Source of the DNA: Polyodon spathula
Lineage: Eukaryota; Chordata; Actinopteri; Acipenseriformes; Polyodontidae
Direction of reading: 5' to 3'
DNA length: 64,000 bases
Assembly (NCBI RefSeq): GCF_017654505.1
Contig: NC_054570.1
Coordinates: 186,001-250,000 of the forward strand
A program made the translations under genes and the position numbers. The notes beneath the pieces are model-generated. The model searched no databases. It saw only the letters and a program-made list of their open reading frames with translations, and was not told the DNA's origin. The stretch's first letter is position 1. The number at the start of each line of letters is the position of its first letter. Shown piece after piece: positions 1 to 12,625 of the stretch.

Positions 1-3000
1 TAGTCTATTAGCATCTATAGAGAGCTAGAATAAACATCATTTAAAAGTGTGATTGTAGGTGAAATCCTAATAAAAGAATGCATGTATGAATGCAGATATT
101 GTGAATAAAATAAATTGCAAATACTTGAAACTGTTAGCATTGTCAATTTGAAATGAGTGTGTGTTTATAAAAACTGAAGTTAGTTCAAAGTGGAAAGAGT
201 TAAGCCTGGTTAATTAGCGTACATGCTACAGGTACAATGGTACCTTCTAGTACGCTGAATAAACAAGACATCTAACTGAATAAGCAAAGAGTACTTACAA
301 CTCATGGCTAGATGACTCCACTCACTGTGTTCCAAACAGCACTGCATTTCTGCCTCACTGGGAATGTTAATAAAATTGACTTTATTCTTTTTAAAGTAGA
401 TGTTTTCTAACTTGTTTCGCTTTATCTGTCAGGATGCAAGACGGTGCCAGGTCCCTGTCTTTGTGTGTGCTACCCTTCTCTGCCCTGCTCTCTCTCTCTC
501 TCTCTCTCTCTGCTCAGGGTGAGCTCCAGCAGGAAGCACAAAGGCTGTGTCTTCAGGTTTCAGTCTCTCTGTACATCCATGTACCACCTGGTCCCCTGAG
601 CACAGACCACTGACTCACAGGTCTTGTCATTTATTCATAGGAACCGTCAGTGCAAGTACACGCCATCTCAAGTTATCTTGTCTTGTTAGTGAGTGGCTTA
701 AATGGCACGTCATGCTTCCTGTGTCAGAGTGCAGACCCCCTCCACAGCATAGGAGTCAGGGCAAGAACCTGGCTCTAACAAATTAAGAGGGATGGAATGT
801 GCAACAAGGTTGAACAAAGCATACATAGGGATTCTGCTTTAGTTACTTTTGATTGTAAGGTTCTTCAAGATGGCCTGCAATCGCCACAAGCAATGTCATT
901 TCGAGAGTTGCTCTTTTTATGGATGCTAAATCCAGGGCTTATTGAAGGCGTATTGTTAATGGAGTGGTTTGGTCTGGGAGTGTTCATTCATCTTGAAGAC
1001 TGACTGACTAACACTGTAATAATACAGCTGTACTGACTTCTGCTATTGCTGTTTCAGATCCAGTGGCTCTGGGGCCATCATGTTATGGAGTTATCATGTT
1101 ATCTGCCCTTCACAGAGAGCCTGTTGATTCCAGTTTTGGTATCACTCCTTGGCGCTTTTGTCCTGTGTACCTTTGGAAAGCGCCCTTGGGAATATTGCTT
1201 CTCTCAGCCTGCCAGGGCGAAACACATGCCTTTGACACAAGGACAGGGACAATCGGCCCCTTCAGTGGGACACAGATCAGTCTCTTTATTTGTCTGTCTG
1301 CTGTCTGAGAGGTTGAAACCCGAGCGGGGCTGGTGAAAGGACACTGCCCCCCCTATCAGCTCTTTAATCATGTGTCACTGTCGCTTGATTGTGAACAATA
1401 AAGTTCTCCTTTATTATTGATGCCGCAGGGAAGAGCCATCACTCAGCAGCCCGGGGCGCAGTCAACTGAAGGAATATTAAATGGGAAACTCAACTCCTCG
1501 GCCTACTGTCCCTGTCCCTCACAACACACACCAACCTTGCACTCTCATTCTCTCACTTACCGGGCTGCCATGGAGACGTGGTCTTTCTCACTTGCCCTTA
1601 GCTACCAGTAGAGGGCAGCGTGGAGGCTTCTTTAGTTAAGTAACAAAAAAAAGGGAATTGTGAATGCATGTATTTGTTCCTTTTAATCACATACTCACTG
1701 CATGCAAAGAGACACATGCAAACTGTAGTTATGTATTTATTTGAAAGAGTAAAAAGGCAAATAGATATTTACTTCCAGGATCTTTGTAACAGTCCCCTTC
1801 TTTAATAACATCAACCTTCTGGAAACTTAGAAGTGGGAATGAAACTTCAGGCAGGGACTGTACAAGTCCTTCTTAACATTCGTAGTGCAAGTATGCCATT
1901 GTAAAAAGCATAAAAAAGTAATAAAGTAACCATGTTGCACATACAAGCACAGACCAGAGCAGAGACGCCTGGGAAAGAAGTCACGGAAAATGCACAGAAA
2001 TGTAGCAGACTATGAAATGGCCTGGAAACTGGAGGTGTTAGAGATCAATCCATAGTGTGGGGAGGCTGCCTGCAGTTTCAGAGTTAGGCACAAGTCCCAC
2101 AGGGGACTGTCTGGAGCCGAGACTCTATAGCCACTGGCATTGGAGGCACTGAACTGCATACTCAAGCAATTACACACGTGTCCACATGGAAAGAACGACA
2201 CAATTCCAATGAAATACTGGCAATTTGAATAGAGCGGGATATATATCATTCATCTTAAACAAGTTTCTATTCCTTCTGTGTGTGTGGACCACAGCAGCTG
2301 TATCTGAGTGACGTTCAGATCACATACTTCGTCTTTCCAAATGATTCACAGAAAGAGAGACGAGCAACGCAAGTGACAGGCAAGGGATGAGAAAAAGCAA
2401 GTTCGCGTTCTGACTCCACAAGCCGCAGTGCTGTGAATTTTGTCGGATGCTGTTTTTGGACTGTAAGTGGTGGTTAAGCATTTACTGTGAGGTTACCAGG
2501 CAGTACACATTTCCTGTTATCTCTGCCCTCTACCCCCATGGCTCTTCTGCTGTTTTATTGCAGCGTTTTCAAATGGAAAACACCCACTCTGCAGCTAGAC
2601 CTGTTGAGTCAAACAGCACCAAGAGAACGGGGAAGCTAGGTGGCTGAGAATAAGGTTTTGAAATGACAACAAGTACTAACACTCTACTTGTGTCTTTCTC
2701 ACAAGCAAGGCTTGTAACCCTGTCTAAGTTTTATACTGGTATATTTGTATGCTATACCTGTATGCTGTATATTTGTATGCTGTACTGGGAAAACGTTAGC
2801 AGCCTGACACTACCATGCCCTGTTTTACCAAGCCTTCTCTAAACTCCTGCTAATGCTTTATCAGTGTATACGTGTATTAATTTGATCAGGCTGTACTTGA
2901 TCTTGCTTTTAACATTGTTCAATGAGTTTAACCAAGTCGTTATTCACTCTTTACAATGCAGTACCCTCCCTATTACTTTCCCTATCCCTATTACTCATTG

Positions 3001-3668
3001 TCATCAGTCAGCTGTTCGATTCGGTCACATGGGTGCAAATAAGGTGCTGTTTGCAGAACCGCTAAGGACAACCCCCATTCATCAGCACCCTCCCCATATA
3101 GGAATCTGACCAATAGTCTGCGTTCAAACGGAGACTGGTCTCGGCATGACCCCGCCCCTTAGTTCACATCGAGCCATTGAGGTGAGCGCTTTAAAAATTA
3201 GCGAATGGCATGTAAACGGACTGCACTTCGCGTCAGCGTTTAAGGTTTTAAAGGAGTGTAAAAGAAGTGAAACATGGTGATTTGTGAGGGGCGAGATGTT
3301 TGTTTATTGCCTTGAAAGCAGCTTTGTGTCTGGATTTTTTTGAACAGCAGCTATCAATTCGAAAATTCGGAGACAAAATTTGAGATCGAACAAAAATATG
3401 TTGGCAAAATGTGATCCGTGTTATCTGCTGCTGAATAATAGCAAATGTCATTCTTTTAATCACAAAATATAACGTTTTTAAATGTTAATGGAATATTCTT
3501 TGTTTTAAAATAGTTTTTTTTTTTTTTTAAATCAATATAGCATAACCCCCAAGGCAGTTACTGAATTACTTTCTGCATAACTCTTTTAATACGATCGGCT
3601 ATTGTAACGCTCCTGTGCCGTGCACCCGTCCGGTTTACAGCGTGCACAGTCCCGGGGGAGAGATCGAG
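1..3668. other. Intergenic region and 5' flank of SLC39A1
   Basis: No coding exon could be supported here. The stretch holds a (CT)n microsatellite near 485-511 and, around 2738-2790, a short run of repeated TGTATGCTGTA-like words. A GC-box-like CCGCCCC lies near 3152-3158, in a region of higher CpG content at about 3120-3240. It may belong to the SLC39A1 promoter, but no 5' untranslated exon or start site can be fixed from sequence alone. Short open frames here have no recognisable protein similarity. Confidence 0.5.
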
Positions 3669-6600
3669 ATGGAGTACCTTCTGCAGGTGAAGGTGGGCGC
3701 GCTGGTGGGCTTGCTTCTGCTCACACTGCTCTGCGGGTTCATACCTGCCCGGATGAAATGGTTCAGAGACTCAAGCGGGACAGGTAAGGGAACGTTTAGC
3801 ACACCTGGATTGTGTTTGTTATGGAAGATCGATTTTTTCAGTGAAATCTGTTGGGTGTATGGCAGTTGCGGACTTTTTTTTCAGTACAGACGGTGAAACT
3901 CTGAGTGCGGCTTTCATTGAAACAGGGAACACTAGCATCATACACTACAGTCTGTATAATTAAGTACAGCCGGTTTTATTGTTAAACATTGGGCCGATGA
4001 AACTGTGTGGAGAAATTGATCATGTGCAGTCACTCAAGCAAGATATTCAAAAGAAGAAATTCTCTAGCTGACTCCTGCTGATAAATGCCGTCCTAGATTT
4101 CTCTGTATCTCAGATCTCTTGTAGTCACTGAAATGCATTTCTAAGAACAACTGCCCCCGGAGGTCATTTTAAATGTTCCTCTATTCTACTCTGCACTTGA
4201 AACAATAGAGGCATTCTGTAAAGTGGACTCCGTGACATTACCATGTGAGTGAACTTAACTCCAAAAAAAATCTAACATCATTTTTTATTGGAGCCCAAAG
4301 ATCTGGATGTGAACCTCTTTGTCATCAAACCACAATCTCTTGATGTGTAGTCTCCAGTTAAAATGGATAGGAAGCATAATTTGAAGTGGTGCCGTAACTT
4401 TTGGCCAGTTTTGCGCACATTTTCTTGTGTCTTGAAGTTTAGTTTCCTGGGGCTCTTTGTTAGGATGTTTTCCAGGACTTTTTGCATGATTACCCTGCCT
4501 TGCACAACCGATGAGACACCTGAACAGCAACACAGATGTCACGCACTTGTAAGACTACAGCAGGTTACTCATAGATACTTTGCTTGGCATTAACCCAATG
4601 CTGGTCATAACTGTGGCAGCAGCTCACAGCCTAGATAACCACAAATAATGCCATCTCCCACACCCATGCAATTCATCTGCTCCGGTACATTTAACACCAC
4701 TTCTCTCACAACCTCTGTGACGGGAAGATCCTAGCTGTTGTGTAAGCCATCGATTTTAGAGGATTATGACAAGATTTCAGCTTGCAGTAGATCATAAGTC
4801 TCAGAGTTCTGGGGGGAACTCAAGCATGAGGAAGTCAAGCTTAAACTGTCCCGTGACACAGAGAAAAGCACAAGTGAATAGAATGAGCAGCACATTAAGT
4901 ACCCTTTTTGAGGTGTCGAATGATGTGGTAGACCTGAACTAGAGCTACGATCAGGATCTACAGTAATGCCGAGGCTTGGAACTTAGAAGAGTAACTGCAA
5001 AGATCTTTGTGAAGAGGAGCTGTGTTTACACAAGGAGGGGTGAAATACAAAGGATATTGACCCCCCCCCCCCCGAACCTAATGCAGGGAAAACACCTGGG
5101 AGAGAAAAACAAAAAGCAGGAATCATTTTAAAGCTTCATTGTGAAAGAACTACTTCTTCAAATTGAATTCCACTGCTGTTGTCTTTGTTTTTTATGAGCA
5201 TTCCAATGCCTTTCCAAAGGCTGCTGTATTCTGCAGCTTTCTAGGACCAAGAGAGCGGTTTTGGGGAAGTACAGCTAAATGGAAGGCTTTTTTTTTTTTT
5301 TTTTTTTACACACACACACATAAAAGGAAGTGCTGAATATGTCTTGACAACAGTGAGTGAAATAACCAATTCTCTTTCTCTCTGATCCTAGAAACCCACC
5401 GCCTGGTGCAGAGTCTCGTCAGCTGCTTTGCGGGAGGTGTCTTCCTGTCTGCCTGCCTGCTGGACATCATCCCAGACTACCTGTCCGACATCGCAGAGGT
5501 GCTGCAGGCTCGGGGCATGGACGTGAGTCCTCCAACTTTGTCTGTCTGTAATAAAAGCTAGAATAACACTATAGTGATAGCTGGAGCATCACTTATTCTC
5601 TTTCCAGCTGTACCTACACTCAAAGCCTTCTCTCCCTCCTATGTGTTTTTTTATTTTTTTTTTGTGTCTCATGAACCACAAGGGGAGGAAACGCCTCTCC
5701 AGGATGTTGTCCACTCAAGCTGGAATGACCTGTCTGTGACCCTCAATTCCAGATCGCAATTCAGATCTTTTTAGTTGTTGTTTGATTTGTTTTCCAGACC
5801 AACTTCCCCCTCGCTGAGTTCATCATGGCGTCGGGCTTCTTCCTGATCCTGATTCTCGAGCGCCTTGTTCTGGATTATTCAGGGCAGAGATCTGGAGAGA
5901 GCACGCCCCTTCTGTCACCGTCAGGCCACGCCCATGGGCTCCAACCTCATCGAGACGTGGAGAGCAGCGGGCGGCACATCCACGTGGACTTCCACGCACA
6001 CTCATCCTTCCGATCCTTCATCCTCTTCCTGTCCCTGTCGCTTCACTCTGTGTTCGAGGGCTTGGCTATAGGGCTGCAGACCACCGACTCCAAGGTACCA
6101 ATGCAGGGTGCTACACTTTATATAAGAATACAGTAAGCACGTTGAGGGCTAGGAAAGGAAAAGCTTGATCAGCATATTTTCAAAGCAGTCAGATGCAGTA
6201 CAAAGGTTAAAAACAAAGCATTTTAATAAAAATTTAACATAAATTAAAATAAAAACTAGAATATGGGTTCTGTTTAAATATAACTGAGATGTCATTTAAT
6301 AATAATGATAATGATAATATATGGACAATGATATGCCGTATTTTGGCAAATGGACTGGCCCAAAGTTGTGTGCTGTATTGGTTCAGTTCCTGAATGACTT
6401 TTTGAATTGAAAGTTACTGACTCTCCTCCTCACTCCCTGCCCAGGTGCTGCAGATCTGCATTGCTATCCTGGTGCACAAGAGCATCATTGTGTTCAGCCT
6501 GGCGGTGAAGCTGGTGCAGAGTGCCGTGCCGCCCCTGTGGGTGGCAGCCTACGTGGGCGTGTTTGCGATGATGTCGCCGCTGGGGATCGCGGTGGGGATC

Positions 6601-6798
6601 AGCGTGATGGAGGCTCGGCTGGCCTCGGGGGCTCTGATCCAGGCAGTGCTGGAGGGGGTGGCGGCCGGCACCTTTGTTTACATCACCTTCCTGGAGATCC
6701 TGCCTCACGAGCTCAACTCCCCCGAGCGGCCCCTGCTCAAGGTGCTCTTCATCCTGCTGGGCTTCACAGTCATGGCTGGGCTCGCCTTCATGGGCTGA
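3669..6798 (+). CDS. slc39a1: Zinc transporter ZIP1 (SLC39A1), complete, 4 coding exons
   Basis: Plasma-membrane ZIP-family importer that moves Zn2+ into the cytosol. Coding exons are 3669-3783, 5392-5522, 5798-6094 and 6445-6798; all junctions are GT/AG and in phase, giving 298 residues (human ZIP1 has 324). The protein begins MEYLLQVKVGALVGLLLLT (TM1). TM2 carries SCFAGGVFLSACLLDIIPDYL-type ZIP1 sequence. A His-rich cytosolic loop (HGLQPHRD, GRHIHVDFHAH) precedes TM4 with the metal-binding HSVFEGLAIGLQ motif; TM5 has HKSIIVFSL, and the C-terminus has AAGTFVYITFLEILPHEL. ZIP1, ZIP2 and ZIP3 are related; the TM2 signature and overall closeness to fish ZIP1 as I recall it favour SLC39A1. A polyadenylation signal AATAAA lies at 7441-7446, so the 3' UTR is about 650 bp. 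The gene converges with CATSPER2. Confidence 0.93.
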
Positions 6799-7440
6799 GA
6801 CACTTCAGGCAGGGCCAGGAGGACCCAGGAGCACCCTACTGTGCGGCTTTACAACCCATCCATCTGGTTGTGATCCATTCAGTTCTGATCCAGCTGGTTC
6901 TCCACTTGCATGGTCTCCCTGGGGTGCCCAATAGTGAGCAGCCAGAACCGGACACAGGCTGCAGTGATCACCGGGTCAAAAAGTACACTTCATTAGAGTA
7001 AACTTTTCTGAAAGTTTATAAAGCAGTGAACAGGAATAATGCTCATTTAAAAGCGCTCTTTGGAATCCTCTGTGATGTCTTTTTGAGTGGTCACTGGAGA
7101 AGCTTTTAAAAGCCCAGGACCTTTTTTTTCATTCATTTTATTTTTTTATACTGTTGAAAGATATTCACGCTGCCTTTTTAGGTGAAGGTCCTGGATTTTT
7201 TTAAACCAGATCCCATTCTGGTGAAATCTAGAACCTTCCAAATAGGTACTCTTCACTGAATAAGAATTAGAGACCGAACTGCACATTCAAAGCCACTGCA
7301 TTTCCATCACTTCACAAACATTAAAGGTGTAGATCCTGTGCAGTTGTGATGAGAGACAGGCCTGCTGTGCTGTAATATCAGCAGAGGTGAAATACGTTCA
7401 TTTGGCTTTGTTACAATGTGTTCTGTGTACACTGTGCTAC

Positions 7441-7446
7441 AATAAA
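7441..7446 (+). terminator. Polyadenylation signal of SLC39A1
   Basis: Canonical AATAAA about 640 bp after the SLC39A1 stop codon. It is the first clear signal downstream and is followed by T-rich and GT-containing sequence. Assignment is by position. Confidence 0.55.
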
Positions 7447-7585
7447 AAGGTCTTCCTTTGTTTGACTGTAAATTTGCAAACGTAACAAGTATGTTTGTAA
7501 AATATGTTTGTCTTGTGCCTTCAGCAGTGTAACTGTGTTTAGAGGTTCATGCAAGCTTTCCTTAAATTCTAAAGCAGCTCTTGTA

Positions 7586-7725
7586 CCCCCCCCCCCCCCC
7601 CCCCCCCCCCCTCCCACTGGTTGTACATGACCTCTTCCAAACCCACTAGCTATATATAACTCTTTAATTACATCCAAATAATATAGAGAAGCAATACAAT
7701 TGTAATGCATGAACTACTGGAGATG

Positions 7726-7782
<57 letters not shown>
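7586..7782. repeat. Poly-C run and (TA)n microsatellite
   Basis: A run of about 26 C residues at 7586-7611 and a (TA)n tract at about 7727-7782 lie downstream of SLC39A1. Both are simple repeats likely to be length-polymorphic and error-prone in assembly. Confidence 0.9.
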
Positions 7783-7785
<3 letters not shown>

Positions 7786-7799
7786 TGTTTGTATAATTT

Positions 7800-8920
7800 A
7801 TTAAAATATTATGGATGTAAATTTAAGCACGAAGGTTTTTTCTTTTAGTATCTATTACTGCAAATGTCTCATTTTTATTTGTAAGATAAATATGTATGTA
7901 ATGTTTTGTGTTCTTCCAGAACTTTAAAACGCCATCTGAATTGTATAAATCCATTTACAACAAAATACTAATTTTCCTTGTTCCTTGTAAATGTAATCCA
8001 GGTGTCTCTAAATCACAAAGAAATGGCTTTATTGTGACCCTTTGATGATTGAAATATTTTTAAAAATAGCTGAAAAAAGTAGTTTTGGACACATAATAAA
8101 TACATTTTCCATTGAAAATGTTTTACATTTTTTTCCATTGCTTTAGATGCGGGATGTGGCATCCTCATATGAGGCTCTCCTGCATTTGCATTTCCAAACA
8201 TCCTCTTATAACCCTAAAGAGTTTTTTTTTTTTGTTCATCCCCATATGAGGTCACTGTGCACGAAACGGTTAGGTCCTGGAACCATGCAGGCTGTGAAAT
8301 GATTAACAGAAGTCTGGCCTGAAGATCTTCTAGTATTACTGTTTGTTTCAGTAATCCCAGCACACATGTTATTTCTTTTAATGGCAAACTTTACTGATAG
8401 TGAATTCATTTCATTGATCATTGACAGCAGTGTCATGCTGGTGCTGCTGTGCTAACAGTGTTTGAAGAGATTCTCTTTGAGGCTGGCTGATATGCAGATA
8501 CACAGTGAAGTCTTTCTTAGTAGGTGTGGAAATTCATCAGAGCCTGAGCTGCAACACAACAACACACACAAGAGCAGAGCACCAGACTGTCAACCAAGGA
8601 AGTCATTCTCTAACCTATTAGTGGAGAACTGGCTATGATTATCACACAGCGAGGAAGTCACATACACCAAATCTGGCTGCTGTTAATGCAGTGAAATTCA
8701 ATTAAATATGAATGTAAGTAATTTCACTTTTCCATGCGTGTAGCATGTTTCCCAATGTTTTTACTGTATGCCGTGCTGATGTAGTGGTATGTTCTATAAA
8801 GCTTCACTGGGTTTCAAGAACAGTCGAAATACACTTGCCTTATTTAGCAGTTTGAGTCATTCTAGATTTTACTGTTAGTTCACCATTGGTGATTTTACAC
8901 AGTACACTTCCCCTCCTGCA
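7800..8920. other. Intergenic, SLC39A1 to CATSPER2 3' side
   Basis: AT-rich sequence between the convergent SLC39A1 and CATSPER2 genes. The terminal CATSPER2 exon and its polyadenylation site on the minus strand should lie here, because the last recognised exon ends in a splice donor. I could not identify them with confidence. Confidence 0.4.
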
Positions 8921-9170
8921 GGCTATTCCTTCCAGTCCTGTCTCGTGGTCCCTACCTGCCTCGTTATGCAGGCTATTCCTTCCAGTCCTGTCTCGTGGCC
9001 CCTACCTGCCACGTTATGCAACCTATTCCTTCCAGCCCTGTCTCGTGGCCCCTACCTGCCACTTTCTGCAACCTATTCCTTCCAGTCCTGTCTTGTGGTC
9101 CCTACCTGCCACGTTATGCAGGCTATTCCTTCCAGTCCTGTCTCGTGGTCCCTACCTGCCACGTTCTGCA
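8921..9170 (-). repeat. 50-bp minisatellite containing a CATSPER2 splice donor, 5 units
   Basis: Exactly five 50-bp units occupy 8921-9170 (unit starts 8921, 8971, 9021, 9071, 9121). Read on the minus strand, every unit carries the sequence ...GGCAG|GTAGGG, the exon end and splice donor of the last recognised CATSPER2 exon. The most upstream unit (9121-9170) overlaps that exon, whose coding sequence runs to 9156. The other four supply four further potential donors downstream at 50-bp spacing. Because 50 is not a multiple of 3, use of a downstream donor would change frame. Confidence 0.92.
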
Positions 9171-12100
9171 GCCTCTTGCGCTCCTCCAGGTTGTACTGCA
9201 GTTTCTCCAGCAGCTCAAAGTACCTGAAGAGGGAGTCTCGGGGCCACGTCACCTTCTCATCCTCCTCCTGGTCATGCATCACACTCAGGTTATCCTCCAC
9301 ATAGGTATTCCAGTCTGTGCGAGACAGTGACATTCAAATCAAGCACTGGCAAAGGGAGACACTGAGATATTATTAGAAGAGAATGGATAAAGCTGCTTAG
9401 TGGGCATTTAAACCATTGTCTGACTATCTCTTATCCTCATCCATGAATAGAACTTCACAATGTATCATTATGTGATGACTGTGATCAGATTTTAAAATGT
9501 GATGCCTTATAAATGATTTACTTCAGGCCCTGAGGCCACAATGGGGGTCATGTCATGGATTCTCAGTCATGGGTTTTATCTGTATTCAGAAACACATTCC
9601 TCTGTGAAACCATAACCTTAATACACTGTGAACAGGCACTATTTCAGTGTTACAAAATATTAGTTAGAATGAACATGCATCTTGGACGCGGTTGCATGAG
9701 ACCTTAAGCATGCCTACAGTGGCACCCCCTCCCTCACCTGTGGTACTGGCAGTGGGTTTCAATGTGTTGATCGAGAGTTCTGTGGGGGTCTGTTCTGAGC
9801 CAGGCTCCGGGCTGCTGCCCTCTGGTGGAGGTTTGTGGGCAGGGCTGGAAGAATCAGAGGACTCCTTCATTGTGGCCATGCAGTTGGCTAGTTCTTTAAA
9901 ATTCTATATTTGGCATCAACAATATAAATACATGTTGCATTTTTCTTTACTTTCCTAAAAATGTTTTTCAAACATCAGGGCATAAATAGTGTATATTTTT
10001 TTCTGACAAATCAGTAACATCCAATAAAACTGCCCATGAGGCTGTAATTCCATTTCTGGGTTCTGGCGACATCTAGCTTTGTTTTATGGAATTACATATT
10101 TATTATGTATAGAGAGCAAATTAAGCTGTGTTAGAATGTACCATTTGTACCAGGTAAATTATATTATTGCAAATAACATTAGTCTTTAATCTGGCTGGTA
10201 ATATAAAACAAAACAATCATACCCATCTGTGGGTTTCATCTGACTCATCCTCCTACAAAGCAAAGAGATGATGATGAAGAATGATAACGTGCACACACTG
10301 ATGATGATGAAAGATAACGTGCACACACTGATGATGATGAAAGATAACGTGCACACACTGATGATGATGAAAGATAACGTGCACACACTGATGATGATGA
10401 AAGATAACGTGCACACACTGATGATGATGAAAGATAACGTGCACACACTGATGATGATGAAAGATAACGCGCACACACTGATGATGATGATGAATTATAA
10501 CGTGCACACACTGATGATGATGAAGAATGACAACGCGCACACACCGATGACGATGAATGACAACGCGCACACACCGATGACGATGAATGACAACGCGCAC
10601 ACACCGATGACGATGAATGACAACGCGCACACACCGATGACGATGAATGACAACGCGCACACACCGATGACGATGAATGACAACGTGTACACACGTCACA
10701 TGAACCACAATGATGACTGTGCTTTTTTAAAGTAGAGTTACAACGGTATAAAAGTGATTAGCAGGACGGGACCTCCCCGGTTGATTAATGGACAATCCCT
10801 TATAAAAGTTTCCCATAGTAAAAGCATGCAGTAGATAAGTGTAATAAAATGACAATGGCATAACCATGGGAAAAGCATTCCCTGGGCATTTAAAAGTGGT
10901 AAACTTTCTAAAGGACGATGCCTCACCTGTTGATGATCTCGGCCTTGAACAGGTCGGCTCTCTGCTGGATCTCGATCTGCTTCACCTCCTTGGACAGGTC
11001 GTTCCGGATCATCTGGAAGTTGTTCACTGGAGGGGGAAAACAGGAAGATGGGAATACCGGTGGGGTAATACAAACAAAGGCAACGTGATCTCTCTTTCAT
11101 TAAAATGACAGTCAGTTTATGCCTGGCAGTGTAGTGACCCTTTCAATTCAGGAATGTGTAAGAGAACGTGACTGGCTGAGCTCTGAGTCCTGTGATCAGG
11201 AGTGGCCGATGGGTCACTTCTCAAAGGTCACAGGTACTGGAGAACAGAGTCACAACTCCCAGCTTTATGTCAAGGGGACCTTACCCATAATGCCTACAAA
11301 GATGTTCCTAAAGATGAAGGAGCCAATGAGGAGCCAGAGGATGATGTAGAGCCCACAGATGGCCTGGTCCAAGTCTGCCACCTTTCGGGTGTCTTGGAGC
11401 AGCGCGTACCAGTGATCCATGGTGAAGAGGATGAAGAGGGTGACGAAGGTGCTGGGGATATCCCTGCGAGAAGAGAGTGTGGGGGAGGGGGGCAACGTGA
11501 AAAACACACGTGAAGCCCACTACCTTCTACACCTCAAATCTGCAATCTAACCACTGAGCCAGTGAAACCCGATGCTTTCCACACTGCAGCCCAGCGCTCT
11601 AGCTACTGAATTACTCAAACCCACCACCCTCCACACTGCAGCCCAGCGCTCTAACTAATGAGCTACTCAAACCCCACTACTTTCCACACTGGATCCCAGA
11701 GCTCTAACTACTGAGCTACTCAAACCCACCACTGTCCACACTGCAGCCCAGCAGTCTTCTGAGCTGCTCCTAGACAGGCACTCACTTGAAGTTCTTGTTG
11801 TAGATGAGGTCCGGCCGGTCAGAGCGAGTATAGCTCTGAAAGAATATGACTCCAGCTACAGCGAAGATATAGGTGAAGACCACCAGGAGGAGCAAAATGA
11901 AGCTCATAGCCTAGGAGGAACAGATATTCCCTGCCATTTATGGGAGCAAGCACTTGTGATTCACACATGAAATGTGATTCCTTTAGCTAAGCACACAACA
12001 CCACCTGGTGGGCAATTATTGTAATTGATCTGCAAAAGAGCATTTGTGTGTTGAATTTGAATTCCCATTGTAAATATCTCACTAACTAACACTCAGCAGA

Positions 12101-12566
12101 TCTACTAACAGGAACAACAACTCCACACAATACTGCAGACCACTAATCAAGTCAATATACTAATACATATCTATGCATTATGAATGCGTGTTCAGTATGG
12201 GCCTCTGAAACTAGTTATTCAGTCATCTTAGGGTCGTTGTTTCTGTAAAATGATTTAGTGCTGAAAGAGTTCATGGTAGAGGACACTGTTAGGAACCATC
12301 ACAGTGAATCTTTCTGACGCTGTGCTGGCAGTTCAGCACTGTGCAATTGGAAGATCTGGGTGCGTACCTTAAATGCTTTGGAGATGGCCAGCACAATGAT
12401 CCTCACTTGCCGGAATTTGGAGACCATTTTCAAGGATCGGAGGATGCGGAATATCCGGATAAGCTTCACAAAATCCAGGTTTGAGGAATTTAACCCTTCC
12501 TGGGCTTTCATCAGCTCAGGGAGAATGGACTGCCAGACAAAAAGAATGGAAGAATAAAATATTATG

Positions 12567-12625
<59 letters not shown>

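Noticed and set aside
4278..4593. Overlapping open frames on both strands that looked like a transposon fragment
   Set aside because: No transposase motif, inverted ends or target duplication could be found.
8921..9170. Possible CRISPR-like direct repeats
   Set aside because: Units are contiguous with no unique spacers, and the genome is a vertebrate; the other tandem arrays fail for the same reason.
8886..9330. Plus-strand open frames with repeated proline/serine-rich text
   Set aside because: They are the antisense of the 50-bp minisatellite and of the CATSPER2 C-terminal exon.
10186..10735. Several overlapping long open frames on both strands
   Set aside because: They come from the 30-bp minisatellite, whose period is a multiple of 3; the translations are monotonous repeats with no protein similarity.
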